Shown here in pieces: positions 16,072 to 23,783 of a DNA stretch of 42,698 nt. The notes beneath the pieces are model-generated. The model worked only from the letters and a program-made list of their open reading frames with translations, had not been told where the DNA came from and did no database searches. Numbering within the stretch: the first letter of the stretch is position 1; the number at the start of each line of letters is the position of its first letter. The DNA lies in assembly GCA_900555045.1 (NCBI GenBank), contig USJW01000032.1:1-42698 (forward strand). The letters are read 5' to 3'. Both the position numbers and the translations under genes were made by a program. This stretch comes from an uncultured Clostridium sp. Lineage in GTDB: Bacteria > Bacillota > Clostridia > Lachnospirales > Lachnospiraceae.

Positions 16072-17136
16072 ATGAGAACATTTGATTATATGAAATTGGC
16101 AGATCGGATGTGGGATAACGAAATTCTTTCCTATATTGCAAAAATTCATGAGTATAAGGGGCGGCAAGAACTATATGTGCGACAGAAGCCTGTGGAGTTA
16201 GAGCGTCTGGTTGAAATTGCACGGATACAAAGTACCGAAAGTTCTAATAAAATTGAAGGTATTGTCACCACAAGCACACGAATCAAACAATTAATGGATG
16301 ATAAGACCACGCCGAGAAGCCGGGATGAAAGTGAAATTGTTGGGTATCGGGATGTACTGAATACCATCCATGAAAGCCATAACTATATTCCTGTCAGACC
16401 AGCCTATATTCTGCAGCTGCACCGTGATTTATTAAAACATGCAGGTTTGTCATATGGAGGCCAATTTAAGAATACGCAGAACTATATCAACGAGACCAAA
16501 TCGGATGGAACCGTCGTGACACGCTTTATTCCTCTGGCTCCTTATGAAACAGAACCAGCAATTGAGGCCATCTGTGAAAGCTATCGTCAGACATTAGCCA
16601 TGGAAGTCATTGACCCTCTGATTCTGATTCCCACTTTTATCTGCGACTTTCTTTGTATTCATCCTTTTAATGATGGCAATGGCAGAATGAGTCGGCTGCT
16701 TACCTTATTACTTCTCTACCAGAACGGCTATGAAGTGGGCAAGTATATTAGTGTTGAAAAGAAGATTGAGGAAACCAAAGATGCCTATTACGATGTGCTG
16801 GAACGAATTGACGCAGGATGGCATGAAGAACAGAATGACCCCACGCCGTTCATTAAGTATATGCTTCAAGTGATTCTTGCTTGCTACACCGAGTTTGAAG
16901 ACAGAGTGGGTCTGGTATCCAGCGGCAATCGAAGCACGGTCTATGATGTGGTAAAAGCCTATGTAACTGGCAAAGTCGGTAAGTTTACCGGCACAGAAGT
17001 GATTGCATCTTGTCCCAGCGGAAGCCGTTCCGCTGTATTAGGAGCACTGAAACGGCTTACCGATGAGGGAGTCATTGTGAAATACGGAACTGGGCGGGGA
17101 ACCTTTTATGTGCAAAAGGACGCTGTTAAATTATAA
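16072..17136 (+). CDS. Fic-domain protein with C-terminal winged helix (self-inhibited class)
   Basis: Predicted 354-residue Fic protein, an AMP- (or other NMP-) transferase acting on Tyr/Ser/Thr hydroxyls of a protein target. The complete FIC motif HPFNDGNGRMSR starts at His197. An inhibitory helix motif of the S-x-x-x-E-G type is at residues 58-63 (Glu62) in front of the domain, which makes it a class II, self-inhibited Fic. The C-terminal 70 residues (SRSAVLGALKRLTDEGVIV, then GRGTFYV) look like a winged helix-turn-helix. GC content is lower than both neighbours, suggesting transfer. Repeated boxes flank the gene on both sides, so autoregulation through the winged helix is plausible. The ribosome binding site is weak (GGGGACGAAT). 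Confidence 0.88.
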   Translation: MRTFDYMKLADRMWDNEILSYIAKIHEYKGRQELYVRQKPVELERLVEIARIQSTESSNKIEGIVTTSTRIKQLMDDKTTPRSRDESEIVGYRDVLNTIHESHNYIPVRPAYILQLHRDLLKHAGLSYGGQFKNTQNYINETKSDGTVVTRFIPLAPYETEPAIEAICESYRQTLAMEVIDPLILIPTFICDFLCIHPFNDGNGRMSRLLTLLLLYQNGYEVGKYISVEKKIEETKDAYYDVLERIDAGWHEEQNDPTPFIKYMLQVILACYTEFEDRVGLVSSGNRSTVYDVVKAYVTGKVGKFTGTEVIASCPSGSRSAVLGALKRLTDEGVIVKYGTGRGTFYVQKDAVKL

Positions 17137-17194
17137 TTTTTCGTCCAAATAGGGCAGTGAAATGGACGATAATTGAATAAATATGGACGAAAGA
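17137..17194. repeat. TTCGTCC boxes directly downstream of the Fic gene
   Basis: TTTTTCGTCCA (17137-17147) starts at the base after the stop codon. TGGACGAT (17163-17170) and TGGACGAAAGA (17184-17194) follow in inverted orientation. The word is the same as in the upstream boxes, so the coding region is bracketed by them. Confidence 0.68.
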
Positions 17195-17204
17195 ATTTAG
17201 TACC

Positions 17205-17247
17205 TAGCCAGTCAGTTGACCGATTACCAACTGTCTGGCTATTTTTG
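17205..17247 (+). terminator. Terminator of the Fic gene
   Basis: A 14-bp stem with one mismatch (TAGCCAGTCAGTTG at 17205-17218 and CAACTGTCTGGCTA at 17228-17241) is followed by TTTTTGT. Confidence 0.88.
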
Positions 17248-17312
17248 TACTCAAAATCAATAAAACGTCCATGAACCGCCTTAATCAGATTGCCGTCCGT
17301 TTCACCACCGCT

Positions 17313-17948
17313 CTAAAGCTCCAATGCGCAGATCTGCTCGTCCAGCAGTTCATAGAATTTCCCGATGTGCATCCCGTCAACCAATGCATGGTGGCACAGC
17401 ACCGACAGGGGCAAAAGCGTCCGGTCCCCCTGGGAAAAATATTTTCCCCAGGTGATCCTGGGATTGCTGTCCGCCGGGATCGGGACCGGCTGGATAAGGG
17501 AGGTGTAGGAGACCCAGGGGAGCGTGGAGATAAAGATGTAGTCCGCCGTGTCCTCCTTATTCTCCTCGATGGAGCGGTTTTGCTTCGCGGCCTCCTGCTC
17601 CCGGACCGCGTAGGCGATGTATTCCGGAAACGGCAGCGTGTCCTCCAGGGTGCAGTAGCAGTAGGTCCCGTCCTCCAGCGCCACCGTGTGGGAGGTCCGG
17701 CAGCGGTCGTACTGGACAATCCGCCCGTCCACAATCCGCTGCCGGAATTCCGGGACGCCGCCCGCAGCCCGGGAGACGCAGTAGCATATTGTCAGGAAAA
17801 AGGGCAGCTTCTCCCGCTTGACCGTCCGCAGCAGGTCCGTGATATCCACGTTGACCGTGAGCCCAATATACGGGTATGCAAGGCTGTTGAAATATGCGAA
17901 GTGGCTCTTTCTCTTGTAGGTGTCCATATCCAGATATTGATAATGCAT
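17313..17948 (-). CDS. Chloramphenicol acetyltransferase (CatA) family protein
   Basis: Predicted 211-residue trimeric-type CAT-fold acetyltransferase. The catalytic motif HHALVDGMH (His186-His187) corresponds to the HHAVCDGFH of type A CATs. The conserved PWVSYTSLIQP and WGKYFSQGDRTLLPLSV segments, and the N-terminal YFNSLAYPYIGLTVNVDIT region, are present. Length is the family norm. Acetyl transfer from acetyl-CoA to chloramphenicol would give resistance, but many chromosomal members in Clostridia are uncharacterised and may use other acceptors. AGGAGG lies seven bases before the ATG. A large palindrome sits just upstream of the gene. Confidence 0.85.
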   Translation of the reverse strand: MHYQYLDMDTYKRKSHFAYFNSLAYPYIGLTVNVDITDLLRTVKREKLPFFLTICYCVSRAAGGVPEFRQRIVDGRIVQYDRCRTSHTVALEDGTYCYCTLEDTLPFPEYIAYAVREQEAAKQNRSIEENKEDTADYIFISTLPWVSYTSLIQPVPIPADSNPRITWGKYFSQGDRTLLPLSVLCHHALVDGMHIGKFYELLDEQICALEL

Positions 17949-17976
17949 CGCTTTTCCTCCTGATCAAATTAAAATA

Positions 17977-18028
17977 TGCCGTAAACCGTTGACTATAATT
18001 TTGAAATTATAATCAACTATTTACGGCA
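17977..18028. repeat. 24-bp imperfect palindrome upstream of the CAT-like gene
   Basis: Arms 17977-18000 and 18005-18028 match at 21 of 24 positions (TGCCGTAAA outside, GTTGA in the middle, TATAATT inside) around a 4-base centre. It lies 29 bases before the CAT ATG and includes TATAAT words on both strands. It may be an operator over the promoter or a leader hairpin. Confidence 0.6.
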
Positions 18029-18175
18029 GTTGGTAGAAACGCTCAACCATATTATGAGCTTATATAATTGGTTTTATTATACAGGATGCGGTTGGCACTT
18101 GGCAATAGGAACGGCAGCAAAAAGCGGTGCCGGCTCAGAAATCAATTCCCCATATTTTCCCAATCCATGTAAATT

Positions 18176-18214
18176 CCCCCAGGCAGAAGAGTTATTTTTC
18201 TTTCTGCCCGGGGG
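18176..18214 (-). terminator. Hairpin downstream of the CBS-domain gene
   Basis: A 13-bp stem (18176-18188 with 18202-18214; one G-U pair) with a 13-base AT-rich loop lies about 40 bases beyond the CBS gene stop. The U tract after it on the minus strand is short. Confidence 0.6.
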
Positions 18215-18251
18215 GCTCTTTGTTCAACCGCTATGTAATTTTTCCTTCGTC

Positions 18252-18755
18252 TTACAGCACCAACGCCTCCGCCGTCTCCTTCTTCTCCGCATTCACAGGA
18301 GCCACGAACCGTTTGGCCTTCGCCTCGCCGGCTGCCGGGAGGGCTGCCTGAAGGCTTGCGCACTTCTGATAGAAATATTTGATGATATCTTTTCGGGTGA
18401 TAATTCCGATAAAGCACTTCTGGTCGTCCAGCACCGGGACGAAATTCTGGTTGAGCGCCTTGCCAACCAGGTCCTCCATATTGGCGTCCGCCTTCACGGG
18501 ACGGTTGTCCAGGCGGCGTCTGATCGCGGTTACCGGAATCCGCTCCGCGCTCTTTAAATCCAGATTAAACTGATTCTTGATCCCCCACAGAAGATCCCCT
18601 TCCGTGAGCGTTCCCACATACCGGCCGGTGCGGCTGATGATGGGAACTGCGGAATATTTGTGATGTTCCATCTTCTCCAAAGCCTGTCTCAACGTATCAT
18701 CTTCACTTATGTACGCCACGTCACTTTTAGGAGTCAGGAAAAATAATATATTCAT
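18252..18755 (-). CDS. CBS-domain-pair protein
   Basis: Predicted 167-residue soluble protein made mostly of two CBS domains, modules that bind adenine nucleotides or cyclic di-AMP. CBS1 spans about residues 1-65 (DDTLRQALEKMEHHKYSAVPI, then GTLTEGDLL) and CBS2 about 80-130 (ANMEDLVGKALNQNFVPVLDD, then IGIITRKDIIKYF). The remaining 35 residues are a low-complexity Ala/Lys/Glu tail. No enzymatic domain is attached, so it probably acts as a stand-alone energy or second-messenger sensor. AAGGAGTG lies just before the ATG. The neighbours do not reveal a target. Confidence 0.85.
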   Translation of the reverse strand: MNILFFLTPKSDVAYISEDDTLRQALEKMEHHKYSAVPIISRTGRYVGTLTEGDLLWGIKNQFNLDLKSAERIPVTAIRRRLDNRPVKADANMEDLVGKALNQNFVPVLDDQKCFIGIITRKDIIKYFYQKCASLQAALPAAGEAKAKRFVAPVNAEKKETAEALVL

Positions 18756-18910
18756 ATTGTCACTCCTTCTTCTCCTCCTTGTTCTTAATACAGTTTACTA
18801 CGGTCCTCTGAACCGGATGTGAACAAATTATTATAAAAATCTGAAATTTCTTAAGAACCGTAAAATCTCTGACAGGCTGCCCGTGCGGGCATGAGGAGGG
18901 AGGCAAAATT

Positions 18911-18977
18911 TCAAAAAAAGGAAGGGAGCCGCCCACAGCCGGCATAAACCCTGCCGGCTGTGCGGCAGCTCCCTTCC
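18911..18977 (-). terminator. Strong terminator of the spoIID-spoIIQ transcript
   Basis: A nearly perfect ~25-bp stem (18920-18944 with 18952-18977, one bulge) with a 7-base loop is followed on the minus strand by a TTTTTTT run. It lies about 35 bases after the spoIIQ stop. Confidence 0.92.
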
Positions 18978-19013
18978 CGGGTGCGGTGTGCGCAGCGCTT
19001 GCTTTTGTCCTGC

Positions 19014-19772
19014 CTATTCCATGAAATCCACCGGATCAACGGGCTTTCCCTCGTGCATGAGCTCGAAGAATACGTTGACGCCGTCCACGGAATAATACTT
19101 GGTGGGCTCAGAGACATAGCCGAGGGTCTGGCCTGCCTCCAGGTACTCACCCTCCACGGCACAGATTTCCTTTAACTGTCCGCAGGTGGCGGTGTAGTTG
19201 TTGCCGAAGTCCAGCTCCACGTAGTTGCCGATCTCCTCATTGCTGCCGATGGCAGTCACCTTGGCGTTGGCCGGGGCCACAACCGGGTTGCTCACATCGG
19301 ACTGGATGACGATTCCGGGGTTGCACTTGAACTGCTTCAGCGTCGGGAAGTAGGTGGTCTTATCCATACTGTACCCGATCAGTATATTTCCGCGGACCGG
19401 CCATGTCATCTTGCTGGTGTCTGTAAAGTTTAAGACCAGCGGTTTTGCGGCTTCCTTGCCCGCTCCGGCCTCTGCGGCCAGGTCATCCCCGGCATTGTTT
19501 GCCGGTGTTTTGGTCTCTGCGGAGGCCACTGCCTCCTCCTTTGTCTCCTCCACCGGCGCCGCGCTTGAAGCTCCGGCTACCTGGATCTCCTCTGTTGTCT
19601 CCTCCTGGGCGATGGCGTCCGGCCCCGGTACCTCCAGGTACGGGTTGGTCTCCTTCCCATTTCCTCTCTGAATGGTAAACACTCCTGCTGCGGCTACAAT
19701 AGTCAGCAGGCCTAGCACTAGCATGACAAGAAACAGCTTATCCTTGAGCATCTGGTTTATTTTGTCTCTCAC
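19014..19772 (-). CDS. spoIIQ: SpoIIQ-like M23/LytM-domain membrane protein (probably non-catalytic)
   Basis: Predicted 252-residue sporulation protein with one N-terminal membrane helix (LFLVMLVLGLLTIVAAAGVF), a ~90-residue acidic, Ala/Thr-rich linker and a C-terminal LytM (M23) fold from about residue 140. In engulfed forespores SpoIIQ binds mother-cell SpoIIIAH to form a channel. The usual zinc ligands appear absent: the H-x-G-x-D site reads N-P-G-I-V, and H-x-H reads N-V-F in VNVFFELMHEGKPVDP. Thus it looks like a structural pseudo-peptidase, as in Bacillus where the site is degenerate. Start: GTG at 19772 behind GAGGTGAT. It follows spoIID, which supports the name. Confidence 0.82.
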   Translation of the reverse strand: MRDKINQMLKDKLFLVMLVLGLLTIVAAAGVFTIQRGNGKETNPYLEVPGPDAIAQEETTEEIQVAGASSAAPVEETKEEAVASAETKTPANNAGDDLAAEAGAGKEAAKPLVLNFTDTSKMTWPVRGNILIGYSMDKTTYFPTLKQFKCNPGIVIQSDVSNPVVAPANAKVTAIGSNEEIGNYVELDFGNNYTATCGQLKEICAVEGEYLEAGQTLGYVSEPTKYYSVDGVNVFFELMHEGKPVDPVDFME

Positions 19773-19812
19773 GTTTATCACCTCGGTACTATTCTTACCA
19801 AACCGAGGGTTC

Positions 19813-20775
19813 TTATTCAGAAATCAAATCAATATTTTTATAAAAATACGTGAGAATATCCTCCGCCTTCCACCCCTCCTTCGCCCGGGCGTTTGCGGCC
19901 GCCTGGCTCAAGCCGTAGCCATGCCCCACGCCCTTGCACACGGCCCGGACTCCGTCCCCGTAGGGCTCAAGTGTAAAGCAGGAGGATTGCAGGCCCAGGG
20001 CGTACTGCACCTCCTCGCCCGTAAAGTCATGGCCGCCGATCTGCAGCTGGGTCACATACCCCGCCTCATCCCTTGAGACAATCTGGATGGACTCCGGGAT
20101 CTGGGACTCCTCCACCGGCCTGGCCCCCTGGGCCGACTCCGGGATGGCGCTTATCTTCCCGGCAAACTCCCCCTTGCTCCAGGACTGAAGCTGCAGGTAG
20201 CCTTCCGCCTCCACATCCTCCGGGCAGTCCACCGGCTGCAGATAGGGGTGCTCTGCGTCCCCGGCCCGCGTGCTCCCGGCTGAGGCCCGGCAGAACATGG
20301 CGTCTATGTACTGGCCCCCGTAGGCCATGGTCATCCCCGCGGTGGAGCGCACCGCCTCCTCCAGCTTCTCGTAGATCACCGGGAACTGGGCGCTGCCCCA
20401 GAGCGCCTTCATCTGGGCCGTCTCCAGGTAATCCATGTCCAGGGCCGACTCCGGTACCTCCCCCGCGCTCCCGCTCCCCGGGGAGCCACCCATCTGCTTA
20501 TAAATGTAGGTCCGCGCCACCACCGCCTGGGCCCTAAGCGCCTCCGGCTCATAGTCCACTGGGATCTGGCGGGCCAGAACGCCCGGAAGGTACTCCTCCA
20601 CGTCCATATAATAGCCCGTGCCGCCCCGGTCCAGAAGGATCCGCCTCTCCCCCGCGGCCCCCGCCTGCTGCTCGTGGCGCAGCTCCTCGCCGTGGATCGT
20701 GCCTGTCCACGCTAGCGTCGCCAGATACGGCACAATCAGCCCGGTCAGCACCCCCACAAGAATCCGTCTGTTCAC
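19813..20775 (-). CDS. spoIID: SpoIID-family sporulation lytic transglycosylase, catalytic Glu replaced by Gln
   Basis: Predicted 320-residue SpoIID, a membrane-anchored lytic transglycosylase that works with SpoIIM/SpoIIP during engulfment. One N-terminal transmembrane helix (RILVGVLTGLIVPYLATLAW) precedes the SpoIID domain. The signature region VEEYLPGVLARQIPVDYEPEALRAQAVVARTY segment (residues ~60-90) is clear, but the position of the catalytic Glu in the usual G-V-V-A-x-E-M-P is Gln70 here (codon CAG). The C terminus GHGYGLSQAAANARAKEG is typical. Start: GTG at 20775 with AAAGGAG ten bases upstream. It lies 40 bases before spoIIQ, a normal clostridial pairing. Confidence 0.87.
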   Translation of the reverse strand: MNRRILVGVLTGLIVPYLATLAWTGTIHGEELRHEQQAGAAGERRILLDRGGTGYYMDVEEYLPGVLARQIPVDYEPEALRAQAVVARTYIYKQMGGSPGSGSAGEVPESALDMDYLETAQMKALWGSAQFPVIYEKLEEAVRSTAGMTMAYGGQYIDAMFCRASAGSTRAGDAEHPYLQPVDCPEDVEAEGYLQLQSWSKGEFAGKISAIPESAQGARPVEESQIPESIQIVSRDEAGYVTQLQIGGHDFTGEEVQYALGLQSSCFTLEPYGDGVRAVCKGVGHGYGLSQAAANARAKEGWKAEDILTYFYKNIDLISE

Positions 20776-20902
20776 AGCCGCCTCACTCCTTTCCCGCCTC
20801 ACCTCTGCGCTGTTACCAGTATATGAGACGCGCCCCCCGGCCATGCATGGGGACCGCCGCGCGGGTGGAAACGGAAGGGGGAGCGGTGGCGATTTTTAGG
20901 TG

Positions 20903-21075
20903 ACGAAGTGGCGGCGGATGAGGTGAGATGAGGTAAGATGAGATGAGATGGAATGAGATGGGATGAGATGGGATGGGAGCGGTGCGGGGCGGTGCAGGGC
21001 GGGGCAGGGCAGGGCACTGCGGTGCAGGGCGGGGCAGTGCGGGACAGTGCAGTGCACTGCGGGGCAGTATACCAC
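20903..21075. repeat. Low-complexity GATGA / GGGCGGTGCA tract upstream of spoIID
   Basis: About 170 bases change abruptly from GATGAGATG-type pentamer/decamer repeats (20903-20978) to GGTGCAGGGC/GGGGCAGTGC-type repeats (20979-21075). Both parts are strongly purine-rich on the plus strand. There is no coding frame with a ribosome binding site. It fills most of the 423-base gap between the carboxypeptidase and spoIID genes, and the spoIID promoter must lie inside or left of it. Confidence 0.8.
20997..21014 (+). other. Potential G-quadruplex
   Basis: Four G-runs (GGG, GGGG, GGG, GGG) with loops of 1, 2 and 2 bases form a compact canonical quadruplex motif. A fifth run at 20986-20989 lies just upstream. 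Short loops predict high stability. Folding in vivo is inference. Confidence 0.6.
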
Positions 21076-21114
21076 GCCACACCATGTCAAACCGCACCGC
21101 CCCCCTCCGCCCAA

Positions 21115-21149
21115 AAATCCGGCTCCCCCATCCCGGGAAAGCCGGATTT
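21115..21149 (-). terminator. Terminator of the M32 carboxypeptidase gene
   Basis: A perfect 10-bp stem (AAATCCGGCT at 21115-21124, AGCCGGATTT at 21140-21149) leads on the minus strand into a TTTTT run. Confidence 0.9.
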
Positions 21150-21198
21150 CAAATAAGTCAGCTGCCATGGCGCAGCCGCTCATCTGCCGTATCGCCTT

Positions 21199-22698
21199 CT
21201 ACTCCTCCACCTCATACAATTTTCCATATTTTTCCTTCAAATATTTCACATAGTACTCCGGGTTAAAGTCCTCCCCGGTCACATCCCGCAGGATTTGCCG
21301 GCTGTCCTTCAGCTTCCCGTACTGGTGGATATTCTCCCGCAGATACTCCCGGATCACGTCCACCTTCCCGGCCTCGAGCAGCCCCTCGAAGTCCATCTCT
21401 CTCTTCATATGGTAATACAGCTGCGCGCCGAAGGCGCTGCCCAGCGCGTAGGAGGGGAAGTATCCGAAGGAGCCCTGGGCCCAGTGGATGTCCTGGAGCA
21501 CGCCCTCGGCCGGGTTCTCGGGGCGCACGCCCAGGTACTCCTCGTACTTGTCGGCCCAGAGCTTCGGCAGCTCCTCCACGTCCAAATCCTCCTCGATCAG
21601 CTGCTTCTCGATCTCGTAGCGGATCAGCACGTGCAGGCTGTAGGTCAGCTCATCCGCCTCCGTGCGGATCAGCCCCGGCTCCACCCGGTTCACCGCGTCC
21701 ACAAACTGCTCTAAGGACACGTCCCCCAGCTCATCCGGGAACATCTCCTGCACCTTCCCGTAGATGGGCTTCCAGAACGCCTTGCTGCGGCCGATGATAT
21801 TCTCAAAGAAGCGGGACTGGGACTCGTGCATGCCCATGCTGGCCCCCTGGCCCACGGGCGTCAGGGTCAGATCGTCCCGGATCCCCAGCTCGTAGAGCGC
21901 GTGGCCGGACTCGTGAATCACGGAGAACAGGGAGCTGTCCACCCGGTCCGTGTAATGCGTGGTCAGGCGCACGTCCTTGTTGTGCAGATTGGTGGTGAAC
22001 GGGTGCGCGCTGACCGCCATCACGCCCCGGTCAAAATCAAAGCCCACGTACTCCGCCAGGAAGCGCCCCAGCTTCTCCTGCTTTTCCTCCGGGTACCCGC
22101 CGGACAGAAAGCCGTTCTCGATCTTCTTTTTGCTGGCCGTCACCTTCTTTAAAAACGACACCAGCTCCCGCTTTAGCAGATCGAAAAACCGGTCCAGGTT
22201 CTCCATGTCAAAGCCCTTCTCAAAGCTGTCAAGCATCACGTCGTACAGCTTCTGGCCGTCCTTCGCCCGGTACTTTGCAAACTTCTTCTGGTACTCGATC
22301 ACCTTCTTTAAGGTAGGGGCAAAGCTGTCGAAATCCTGGTCCTTCTTGGCCTTAGACCAGACCGCGCTGGCCCTGGCCGTCAGCTTCGCGTAGTCCTGGT
22401 ACTCATCCCTTGGGACGCAGTCTAACTGCTCCAGCTCGTCGGCAAACTCCCGCACGTTGGCGGCCTCTGCCTCGTCCAGGCCCTTCTCCTCCTTAAGCGC
22501 CGCCACAAGCTCCTTCACCCGCGGGCATGTGACCGCCGCAAAGTACTCGCCGGACAGCGTGCCGATCACATTGCTGGTCAGCTCCCCCGCCTCCTTGGGC
22601 GCCAGCGTCTCGTTGTCCCACTCAAACAGCGTCATGGCCGTCTTAAGCGCCATGGCCTTGTCCAGGTATGTTTTTAACTCCTCGTATAGCTTGTTCAT
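21199..22698 (-). CDS. M32-family carboxypeptidase (Taq type)
   Basis: Predicted 499-residue cytoplasmic zinc metallocarboxypeptidase. The H-E-x-x-H motif is in VIHESGHALYELGI (His262, Glu263, His266), followed by the family motifs GASMGMHESQSRFFEN, NRVEPGLIRTEADELTYSLH and DIHWAQGSFGYFPSYALG. Length equals the family norm of about 500. It trims C-terminal residues of peptides with broad specificity. I chose the ATG at 22698, with GGGAG nine bases upstream; an upstream in-frame start has none. It lies downstream of the TctC-like lipoprotein gene, separated by a hairpin, and is probably transcribed independently. Confidence 0.95.
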   Translation of the reverse strand: MNKLYEELKTYLDKAMALKTAMTLFEWDNETLAPKEAGELTSNVIGTLSGEYFAAVTCPRVKELVAALKEEKGLDEAEAANVREFADELEQLDCVPRDEYQDYAKLTARASAVWSKAKKDQDFDSFAPTLKKVIEYQKKFAKYRAKDGQKLYDVMLDSFEKGFDMENLDRFFDLLKRELVSFLKKVTASKKKIENGFLSGGYPEEKQEKLGRFLAEYVGFDFDRGVMAVSAHPFTTNLHNKDVRLTTHYTDRVDSSLFSVIHESGHALYELGIRDDLTLTPVGQGASMGMHESQSRFFENIIGRSKAFWKPIYGKVQEMFPDELGDVSLEQFVDAVNRVEPGLIRTEADELTYSLHVLIRYEIEKQLIEEDLDVEELPKLWADKYEEYLGVRPENPAEGVLQDIHWAQGSFGYFPSYALGSAFGAQLYYHMKREMDFEGLLEAGKVDVIREYLRENIHQYGKLKDSRQILRDVTGEDFNPEYYVKYLKEKYGKLYEVEE

Positions 22699-22726
22699 AT
22701 TGTAATTCTCCCTTCTCACAGCTAAA

Positions 22727-22749
22727 GGACACTCCTCATCAGAGTGTCC
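22727..22749 (-). terminator. Hairpin between the TctC-like lipoprotein and carboxypeptidase genes
   Basis: An 8-bp perfect stem (GGACACTC/GAGTGTCC) with a 7-base loop lies 28 bases after the lipoprotein stop. The exit is only TTTAGC, so it may be a partial terminator. Confidence 0.5.
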
Positions 22750-22776
22750 CCGCCCATGTCTTTTTTTATGCAAAAA

Positions 22777-23769
22777 TCAGCGGACTTCCCGCAGCAGCAC
22801 CTCATACTCCCCGCTGACCTCGTCCAAAAATTTCATGAAATCGTCCCGGTTCTGGAAATCCACGGTCCAGCCGTACCGGTCGCAGACCGCCTTCCACTGG
22901 TCCGTACCGGCCATCTTCTGCAAAATCTCCTCCCAGTAGTCCACCGCGTAATCCGGCATGTCCTCCGGGCCGAATATGCCCCGCCAGTTGGAGAAATCCG
23001 CGTCGATCCCCAGCTCTCTGCAGGTGGGAATCTGCGAGACCGCCTCCCCCTCCAGCCGCTTCGGCGCGGTCACCGCCAGGACCCGGACGTCCCCGCTGTC
23101 CATCAGCCCCAGCACATCGCTGATTCCGGCCGACATCACGTCCACCCGCTCGCCCATGAGCTGCGCCATGACGCCGCCGTTCTCAAAGCCCTCGTAGGGA
23201 ATCTCCTGCAGCCGCGTGACCCCGGCGGCCCGGGCAATTTTTAAGAACTGCACGTGGTCCATGGAGTAGACAGAGGAGGTCCCGCCGATCTTCACGGAGC
23301 CCGGATCCCGCTTGAGCTGCTCCATCACCTGGTTTAGGGTCTGGTAGGGTGAATCCGCCTTGACCGCGAAGCAGCCGTAGTCCACCGCCAGCTTGGCGAT
23401 GGGCGTAGTGTTGTCCCGGTAGTTGAGTTCTGTGCTCCCGTTTAAGTGAATCAGGCACAGCGGCGGAGAGTACACCACCAACATGTCGTCCGTCCCCCGC
23501 CTCTCATGCATGTACTCCAGGCACACCCGACCGCCGCCGCCCGGCTTGTTGGTCACCGGCAGCGGCACATCCACCAGCCCCGTCTCCTGAAGGCACTGGG
23601 CCAGGGCGCGGATGGTCAGGTCGTAGCCGCCCCCGGGCCCGGCCGGAGCGATCAGCTCCACCGCCTCCTTGGGGTACGTCTTCTCCTGCACCGCGGGCTC
23701 CTTCGCGCCACAGCCCGCAAGCACCGCGGCGGCCACCGCCAGCATGGCAATCCTGTTTCTTTTTCTCAT
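22777..23769 (-). CDS. TctC-family solute-binding lipoprotein linked to the histidine kinase
   Basis: Predicted 330-residue extracytoplasmic binding protein of the tripartite tricarboxylate transporter (TctC/Bug) family. It has a lipoprotein signal (MRKRNRIAMLAVAAAVLAGC, Cys20). The family segments LIAPAGPGGGYDLTIRALA, GGGRVCLEYMHE and MDHVQFLKIARAAG are recognisable, and PNWRG-like text is present as DFSNWRGIFGPE. It lies 14 bases downstream of the histidine kinase and away from tctA/tctB, so it may act as a ligand receptor for the kinase rather than for transport. Bordetella BctC, a TctC protein, has been shown to signal to its kinase BctE. Applying this here is inference. Confidence 0.88.
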   Translation of the reverse strand: MRKRNRIAMLAVAAAVLAGCGAKEPAVQEKTYPKEAVELIAPAGPGGGYDLTIRALAQCLQETGLVDVPLPVTNKPGGGGRVCLEYMHERRGTDDMLVVYSPPLCLIHLNGSTELNYRDNTTPIAKLAVDYGCFAVKADSPYQTLNQVMEQLKRDPGSVKIGGTSSVYSMDHVQFLKIARAAGVTRLQEIPYEGFENGGVMAQLMGERVDVMSAGISDVLGLMDSGDVRVLAVTAPKRLEGEAVSQIPTCRELGIDADFSNWRGIFGPEDMPDYAVDYWEEILQKMAGTDQWKAVCDRYGWTVDFQNRDDFMKFLDEVSGEYEVLLREVR

Positions 23770-23783
23770 AACCTCTCCACCCT

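Noticed and set aside
15971..17194. Fic gene as the toxin of a Fic/antitoxin operon
   Set aside because: No small antitoxin frame lies next to it; the inhibitory helix motif is inside the protein itself (S58 to G63), so it is a self-inhibited form.
16072..18755. Fic, CAT and CBS genes as one resistance element
   Set aside because: They differ in strand and base composition, have separate terminators and promoters, and no transposase, integrase or shared end repeats were seen.
20973..21266. Open frames through the G-rich repeat tract
   Set aside because: They are repetitive translations (Gly/Arg/Ala) of a low-complexity region without ribosome binding sites.
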